Source: Actinomycetes bacterium (GTDB taxonomy: Bacteria; Actinomycetota; Acidimicrobiia; Acidimicrobiales; RAAP-2). Taken from it: a stretch of 8,984 nucleotides of DNA. The notes beneath the pieces are model-generated. The model did no database searches. It saw nothing but the letters and a program-made list of their open reading frames with translations, and had not been told where the DNA came from. Positions 5,248-8,984 of the stretch are shown here, in pieces (the first letter of the stretch is position 1; each line of letters starts with the position of its first letter). The stretch lies in assembly GCA_021849435.1 (NCBI GenBank), contig JAJZSX010000046.1:1-8984 (forward strand), written 5' to 3'. The position numbers and the translations under genes were made by a program.

Positions 5248-6737
5248 AAGCTCACCTCATGTTTCGAGACGCCGACTTCGCTGTCAACCAACCTCTTCCA
5301 GAAAACGCCGATCAATTAGTCCACGATCTCGATCTTGAGACATTGTTGGGGACCATGGCTGGCAACGACAAGCTCGTGTACAGCGTCTCCAAAGTCGCCC
5401 TTCTTGACGGACTCAACATTCCCGACGACATTACGTATCGCCAGCGCGTATTGGCTGACTGCTTTGAGCATTCGGAGATAGTTCGAGAGATCTATGAGCT
5501 TGCCGTTAGCGCGGTGAACGACCGACAAAAGATGTTCTGGTTCTCCTCACGTGGCACGCCGACCAGGATGATGTCGCAATCACCCCAAGTGATCGCGATG
5601 TATGTGGAATATTTGAAACGCCTCCGGAGAATCGTTGACGAGCATTCCGATAAGTTCAGTTCTGAGGGCTGGACCACGCTCTTCCGCGTTCTGAAAGACG
5701 AGCTCGGAGATGACTATTTCATGTTGATCGACGATCACCTCAAACAACTCAAATTCAAGAGTGGAACACTGATTAGTGCAAGGCTGAGCTTCGGCAACAC
5801 CGGACTCGACTACGTGCTTCGCGATTCGCGCCACACGAAGCAAACCTTCAGAGAGATCTTGGGGGTTGGCGGACGTAAATCGTATTCATTTGAGATCCCG
5901 CCTCGCGACGAGGCGGGGTCGAAGGCGTTGGAGGACCTGATGAATCGCGGTGTGAACACTGCCGCCAACTCTCTGAGCCAGGCTGCGGATCATCTGTCTA
6001 ACTTTTTCGTCATGTTGCGCACCGAACTGGCGTTCTATGTCGGATGCCTCAATCTTCGTGAACGACTGACCACGATCGGCGAGCCCGTCTGCGTGCCGAC
6101 TCCGCGTCCCTGGTCACCGGCTCGGCTCAACTTCGCTGGGCTGTACGACGTGTGCCTCTCGCTTCGCAACAATCGGCGCGTGGTGGGCAATGATGCCAAC
6201 GCGGACGGCCGATCGCTCATGGTCGTCACCGGCGCGAACTCCGGGGGCAAGTCAACCTTCTTGCGCAGCGTCGGCGTTGCCCACCTGATGATGCGCGCCG
6301 GCATGATGGTCGCCGGCGAATCGTTCGAGGCGAGCACGTGCGAAGGGGTATTCACCCACTTCGTGCGAGAAGAAGACACCTCGATGACCAGCGGAAAGCT
6401 CGACGAAGAACTAGCGCGCATGAGTGTCATCGCCGATGAAATCAGGCCGCATTGCGTGGTGTTGTTCAACGAATCCTTCTCGGCCACGAACGAACGCGAA
6501 GGCTCGGAAATCGCTCGCCAGGTGCTGCAAGCCCTTATCGATTCAGATATTCGTCCGCTCATCGTCACGCATCTCTTCGACTTGGCCGAGCACTTCTACG
6601 AGAACGCCTCCGACACGACCCTCTTTCTGCAAGCTGGTCGCGAAACAGAAACCGGGCGAACATTCAAGGTGCTCCCCGGTAAGCCTCTCCCCACCAGTTT
6701 CGCCGAAGATGTATTCGCACGCATTGGCGGCTGGTAG
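5244..6737 (+). CDS. MutS-like ATPase B, partner of the preceding gene
   Basis: The product has 497 residues with the same architecture as its neighbour: an N-terminal helical module (TYRQRVLAD at 64-72, comparable to the FRHEVWRDL of the partner) followed by a MutS-type ATPase domain. Walker A is GANSGGKST (330-338). A THFVREEDTSMTSGKL segment (371-386) matches the partner's THFGKEED...SGKL. Walker B is VVLFNESFSATNERE (405-419), with Asn409 in place of Asp and Glu410 kept. Unlike its partner it retains the Thr-His of the MutS 'TH' motif in IVTHLFDLAEHF (440-451). The shared non-canonical motifs show that the two genes are divergent paralogues. The start ATG overlaps the stop of the first gene (ATGA), implying coupled translation and equal stoichiometry, as expected for a heterodimer. 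The protein lacks mismatch-recognition and nuclease domains. I recall similar paired MutS-related proteins in other bacteria, but no characterised function. Confidence 0.86.
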   Translation: MKAHLMFRDADFAVNQPLPENADQLVHDLDLETLLGTMAGNDKLVYSVSKVALLDGLNIPDDITYRQRVLADCFEHSEIVREIYELAVSAVNDRQKMFWFSSRGTPTRMMSQSPQVIAMYVEYLKRLRRIVDEHSDKFSSEGWTTLFRVLKDELGDDYFMLIDDHLKQLKFKSGTLISARLSFGNTGLDYVLRDSRHTKQTFREILGVGGRKSYSFEIPPRDEAGSKALEDLMNRGVNTAANSLSQAADHLSNFFVMLRTELAFYVGCLNLRERLTTIGEPVCVPTPRPWSPARLNFAGLYDVCLSLRNNRRVVGNDANADGRSLMVVTGANSGGKSTFLRSVGVAHLMMRAGMMVAGESFEASTCEGVFTHFVREEDTSMTSGKLDEELARMSVIADEIRPHCVVLFNESFSATNEREGSEIARQVLQALIDSDIRPLIVTHLFDLAEHFYENASDTTLFLQAGRETETGRTFKVLPGKPLPTSFAEDVFARIGGW

Positions 6738-6790
6738 TGGGAACGCCGCTGCTGCTTCGCCATGGTCGGAGTCCGAGGACAATTGCGAAC

Positions 6791-7375
6791 CTATTCGGCG
6801 CCGTCGCGCGGACGAGGCACGTTGTTCACGCTCACCACCTTCCACGTGTGATCGCTCAACCTGAGCACGTTGTAACACCCGGTCTCCTGAGGGATGGCGC
6901 GACTGGCCAAACTCGCCTCCAACGCAACGAGCAATGGTCGATTGATGGCGTCGTGGCTCACGATCAGGCCGACGCCATCGCCGACATTCGCCGCCGTTTC
7001 GTAAAATCCCTCTAGCACTCGCCCGAGCACAGCGTCAACCGGCTCGACGCCGGGAGCGTTGTCGACCGACCCCCAGCGGGCCTCGACCTCGTCGCGAGAG
7101 ATCCCCGCCCAAACTCCATAGTCACGATCATTGAACCGCTGGTCAATCTCTACCGTTACACCAATTCTCTCCGCGAGGGGGCGCGCAGTGGCGACGGCAC
7201 GCTGCAAGGGACTGGTGATGATGAGATGAATATCCTCTCCTTGGAGAGCGTCAGCGAGCGCTTCGGCCTGCGTCTGTCCCTTCGCGGTAAGAGGAGGGTC
7301 GAGCCTCCCTCGAAGGAGACCTGCGGCGTTCAGCGGCGTTTCGCCGTGACGGGCTAAGTAGATCAATCCGCTCAC
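6791..7375 (-). CDS. Histidine phosphatase (phosphoglycerate mutase-like superfamily)
   Basis: This 194-residue protein belongs to the histidine phosphatase branch that includes cofactor-dependent phosphoglycerate mutases and broad phosphatases. The motif LARHGET holds the phospho-accepting His10 and Arg9. Arg59 in ITSPLQRA is the second phosphate ligand, and His141 in IVSHDAINR is the second catalytic histidine. In the acid loop, RFNDRDYGVWAG, Asp83 stands where most relatives have Glu. The substrate cannot be deduced; the single-domain size fits small phosphatases (alpha-ribazole phosphatase or GpmB-like) as well as mutases. The start is the GTG at 7375, since the MSGLIYLARHGE N-terminus fits the family. 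The gene is the last of four same-strand genes, 39 bases after a crcB gene, so it is probably co-transcribed with the fluoride exporter. Its 3' end converges on the MutS-like pair with a 53-base gap and no obvious terminator. Confidence 0.9.
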   Translation of the reverse strand: MSGLIYLARHGETPLNAAGLLRGRLDPPLTAKGQTQAEALADALQGEDIHLIITSPLQRAVATARPLAERIGVTVEIDQRFNDRDYGVWAGISRDEVEARWGSVDNAPGVEPVDAVLGRVLEGFYETAANVGDGVGLIVSHDAINRPLLVALEASLASRAIPQETGCYNVLRLSDHTWKVVSVNNVPRPRDGAE

Positions 7376-7414
7376 GAGTTACTCACTTTCTCTTCATTGG
7401 CTCTGGGATTGCAC

Positions 7415-7789
7415 TTAAATCGCCAATCCGATTGCCAGACCGGCGCCGGCCCCGAGCAGTCCGACCGCAAGGCTGACGAAGGCGTTGAGCGCCGCGTCGA
7501 GAATCTGTCCAACTTCGAGCAGACGTAAAGTCTCGAACGTGAACGTCGAAAACGTCGTATAGGCGCCGCAGAAGCCTGTGCCTAGCAGCGCTTTCGCGAG
7601 CGGCGAGAGATGGTTGCTCAGTGATAAGCCCGTCAGCAATCCCAGAACAAACGAGCCCGAGATATTGACGAGGAATGTGCCCCATGGCAAGTCCGATTCG
7701 ATGCGCCGGTTAACGGCTCGATCTAAGAGGTAGCGAGAGGGTGCGCCGACGAATCCTCCCGCCGCAACCACGAGGTACAACTGCAGCAT
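7415..7789 (-). CDS. crcB: CrcB/Fluc fluoride channel subunit (short copy)
   Basis: This 124-residue membrane protein has four predicted helices and exports fluoride as one half of a dual-topology Fluc dimer. Family hallmarks are GGFVGAPSRY (11-20), PWGTFLVNISGSFVLG (35-50) with the conserved Asn42, and GFCGAYTTFSTF (72-83), which holds the pore phenylalanines Phe80 and Phe83 and the residues around the central sodium ion. The N-terminus starts directly with the first helix. The ATG at 7789 is chosen for family fit; the ribosome binding site is weak (GGGG about seven bases upstream). It lies 27 bases after the DUF190 gene and 39 bases before the histidine phosphatase. A second, longer crcB gene upstream in the same operon suggests the two subunits may pair as a heterodimer, as in other bacteria with tandem crcB genes. 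Confidence 0.94.
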   Translation of the reverse strand: MLQLYLVVAAGGFVGAPSRYLLDRAVNRRIESDLPWGTFLVNISGSFVLGLLTGLSLSNHLSPLAKALLGTGFCGAYTTFSTFTFETLRLLEVGQILDAALNAFVSLAVGLLGAGAGLAIGLAI

Positions 7790-7816
7790 TTAGCGCCCCG
7801 AGACTTTGACAAGCAT

Positions 7817-8155
7817 CTAGAGTTCCACGATCGCTACGTCGGACACGGTCGTCACGACATCTGTAAGCAGTTCGGCCGCGTCGGCCAAGAATGCCTCGAT
7901 GCGCTCAGCCCGATCAACGATGATGATGCTAACGGGCACATCATTCGATAGTGAATGCGTTCGATGGATCTGTCCCGAGGCCCCGTAGCCCTCGTACGCT
8001 TCAAAGGCAGTTGCTCCCGCGAGCTTCATCTTGCGTGCCCGCTGAAGAAGGTGCACATAGAGGGAGCCGTGGTGATCATGGTCGCGAGCCCTCAGCAGAA
8101 TGGTCAATCGCTTCGCCGGTCGAGTCGAAAACGGCGTGTCATTAGTTTTGTCCAT
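7817..8155 (-). CDS. DUF190 family protein
   Basis: This 112-residue soluble protein belongs to DUF190, a small alpha/beta, PII-like family often encoded beside crcB. The family pattern is visible: a first beta strand RLTILLRARDHDHHG (16-30), a helix SLYVHLLQRARKMKLAGATA (31-50), the loop FEAYEGYGASGQIHRTHSLS (51-70), a strand VPVSIIIVD (73-81), then helix ERIEAFLADAAELL. The region around residues 25-29 is unusually rich in Asp and His (RDHDHHG). The start ATG (8155-8153) shares one base with the TAA stop of the upstream crcB gene (TAATG), a classic coupling arrangement. The frame is open much further upstream, but that is the antisense of the crcB gene in another frame. The role is unknown; location implies a regulatory or accessory function in fluoride export. 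Confidence 0.88.
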   Translation of the reverse strand: MDKTNDTPFSTRPAKRLTILLRARDHDHHGSLYVHLLQRARKMKLAGATAFEAYEGYGASGQIHRTHSLSNDVPVSIIIVDRAERIEAFLADAAELLTDVVTTVSDVAIVEL

Positions 8156-8655
8156 TACAACTCCCCTTGGAGCCACTGCTCCGCTTTGATTAAGAACCGG
8201 GCCAGATTCATGCCTAACCACACCGCCACGAGTCCCGCAAGAAGACTCGAGACGAGATAGATGATGCCGAGACCAAATTGATGACCACGAAAGAGCAGCA
8301 CAGTGTCGACTTCGAACGTCGAAAATGTCGTGTACGCCCCAATCACTCCTGAACCGATGAGCGGGCGCACCAGGCGGCCGCGCGGGAACTGCTCGATCAA
8401 AAGCACTAGAAGAAATCCCAGCACCGCGCTGCCTGACACGTTGATAAGAAACGTGCTCCAAGGAAACTGATTGACGGGCGTCGGAATGGCAAGCGATACC
8501 GCATAGCGCGCGACGGCGCCCACCACACCCCCACATCCCAGGGCGAAGACAATGACCATTTGAGCGCGCCGTTGACGTGTTCGCTGGGCAGGCTCCCTCC
8601 CAAGAAAATCATCGTCGTCGATTAACGGGTCGTCTCGATTGGGAATATTCGTCAC
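8155..8655 (-). CDS. crcB: CrcB/Fluc fluoride channel subunit (long copy with N-terminal extension)
   Basis: This 166-residue membrane protein is the second Fluc subunit of the locus. Motifs are GCGGVVGAVARY (40-51), PWSTFLINVSGSAVLG (65-80) with Asn72, and GSGVIGAYTTFSTF (101-114) with the pore phenylalanines Phe111 and Phe114. Residues 1-32 form a hydrophilic extension, first acidic (RDDPLIDDDDF) then basic (RTRQRR), absent from the shorter copy. The GTG at 8655 is chosen because a GGAAG ribosome binding site lies about six bases before it. The internal ATG at 8559 would remove the extension but has no Shine-Dalgarno sequence. This is the first gene of the minus-strand operon, overlapping the DUF190 gene by one base. 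Trp-Ser-Thr replaces the Trp-Gly-Thr of the short copy, so the two subunits are clearly diverged. Confidence 0.93.
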   Translation of the reverse strand: MTNIPNRDDPLIDDDDFLGREPAQRTRQRRAQMVIVFALGCGGVVGAVARYAVSLAIPTPVNQFPWSTFLINVSGSAVLGFLLVLLIEQFPRGRLVRPLIGSGVIGAYTTFSTFEVDTVLLFRGHQFGLGIIYLVSSLLAGLVAVWLGMNLARFLIKAEQWLQGEL

Positions 8656-8845
8656 CGCACACTTCCGGCTTCTCGCTGAGAACTCGCCCTCAAGTTTCGG
8701 AAACCACGGCTGGTCAATGCACTTGCTGAGTGACCCAGGCGCGAGCCGCGCGCGCGTCCGCGCGACATCTCACCAGCGCTGGGTGTGGCGCTAGTCTTAG
8801 CGATAATCGCGATGGCGAACCCATCGAGGACCTTGGGGGGAGAAG
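8656..8845. promoter_or_regulatory. Divergent control region between crcB and the second DUF190 gene
   Basis: This 190-bp spacer separates the minus-strand fluoride operon from a plus-strand DUF190 gene and should carry both promoters. It is rich in self-complementary sequence: CCAGCGCTGG (8773-8782), CGCTA-GTCT-TAGCG (8789-8802), ATCGCGAT and a 6-bp hairpin CGATGG/CCATCG (8810-8826). On the left there is a GC-alternating tract (around 8739-8764). GATAAT at 8802-8807 resembles a plus-strand -10 but has no good -35. The crcB-motif fluoride riboswitch pattern was looked for on both strands and not recognised. Confidence 0.4.
8810..8843 (+). promoter_or_regulatory. Hairpin directly upstream of the DUF190 ribosome binding site
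   Basis: CGATGG (8810-8815) and CCATCG (8821-8826) form a perfect 6-bp stem with loop CGAAC, ending about ten bases before the GGGGGGAGAAG Shine-Dalgarno region of the gene starting at 8846. It lies within the leader if transcription starts upstream of 8810. It could affect translation or mRNA stability, but nothing beyond the pairing supports this. Confidence 0.3.
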
Positions 8846-8984
8846 ATGTCATTCGACGAAGACGCAGTCCGCATCATGGTGTTTCTGAGCGAAGACGACT
8901 GCCATCACCATCACGGTCTCCACGAGGTGCTGTTGAACAAGGCTCTTGAGTACGGCATCGTTGGCGCTTCGGTGTGGCGAGGCA
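8846..8984 (+). CDS. Second DUF190 family protein, N-terminal part (3' end outside window)
   Basis: The frame is open from ATG 8846 to the end of the window (46 codons). It follows a strong ribosome binding site, GGGGGGAGAAG. The product starts MSFDEDAVRIMVFLSEDD and continues CHHHHGLHEVLLNKALEYGI then VGASVWRG. This is the DUF190 pattern of a first strand ending in an acidic turn, then Gly-Leu-His-Glu helix, then 'G-[IL]-[VA]-GA-[ST]-V-x-RG'. It aligns by eye with the DUF190 protein of the divergent operon: SEDDCHHHHGLHEVLLNKALEYGIVGAS against ARDHDHHGSLYVHLLQRARKMKLAGAT. The run of four histidines after Cys19 is notable. Being divergent from crcB, it probably belongs to the same fluoride-responsive locus, perhaps followed by further crcB or related genes beyond the window. 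Confidence 0.8.
   Translation, partial: MSFDEDAVRIMVFLSEDDCHHHHGLHEVLLNKALEYGIVGASVWRG

Noticed and set aside
6035..6568. 177-codon minus-strand frame inside the second MutS-like gene
   Set aside because: It is antisense to the ATPase domain, where the plus-strand frame has conserved motifs; it is Ser/Thr/Arg-rich, as typical of shadow translation.
8656..8845. Fluoride (crcB-motif) riboswitch upstream of the fluoride genes
   Set aside because: The expected layout (P1 stem with an AUG-containing pseudoknot loop, then a second stem followed by UGAUG and the complementary loop strand) could not be assembled on either strand; CGATGG/CCATCG at 8810-8826 is a simple hairpin. A covariance-model search would settle it.

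Overview
The window (about 9 kb, GC roughly in the upper fifties percent) looks like chromosome from a moderately GC-rich bacterium. The actinobacterial flavour of the ISL3-type transposase, the tandem CrcB plus DUF190 arrangement and frequent GTG starts point to Actinomycetota. This placement is an inference of low certainty, because no rRNA, tRNA or lineage marker is present.

Positions 1-1300 hold the 3' end of a HIT-family gene on the plus strand, then decayed material on the minus strand. This is the C-terminal winged-helix piece of a Fic-type protein (321-572) and an unrecognised ORF (798-1292) that has lost its 5' end at the edge of an insertion sequence. Between them is a short stretch rich in inverted repeats. 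Positions 1293-2653 carry an ISL3-family insertion sequence with an intact transposase on the minus strand. Its transposase-start side ends in an unusual 53-bp near-palindrome. No target duplication is visible, and the missing half of the broken ORF is not on the other side, so the flanks have been rearranged.

Positions 2794-3291 encode a family I inorganic pyrophosphatase (ppa, minus strand). A 384-bp divergent spacer separates it from the most unusual part of the window: two plus-strand MutS-like ATPase genes (3676-5247 and 5244-6737) sharing an ATGA stop/start overlap. Both proteins lack mismatch-binding domains. Both carry Asn-Glu where MutS Walker B has Asp-Glu, and both replace the usual MutS signature segment with a THF-x-[KR]-EED-x4-SGKL motif. 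They look like an obligate, possibly heterodimeric, MutS-type machine that is not a conventional mismatch repair protein.

Positions 6791-8655 form a four-gene minus-strand operon read in the order crcB (8655-8155), DUF190 (8155-7817), crcB (7789-7415), histidine phosphatase (7375-6791). Two CrcB/Fluc subunits and a DUF190 protein indicate fluoride export. A second DUF190 gene starts divergently at 8846 and runs off the window, so this is probably a two-directional fluoride-resistance locus. The pyrophosphatase 3.5 kb away belongs to an enzyme class that is a classic fluoride target; any functional link is inference.
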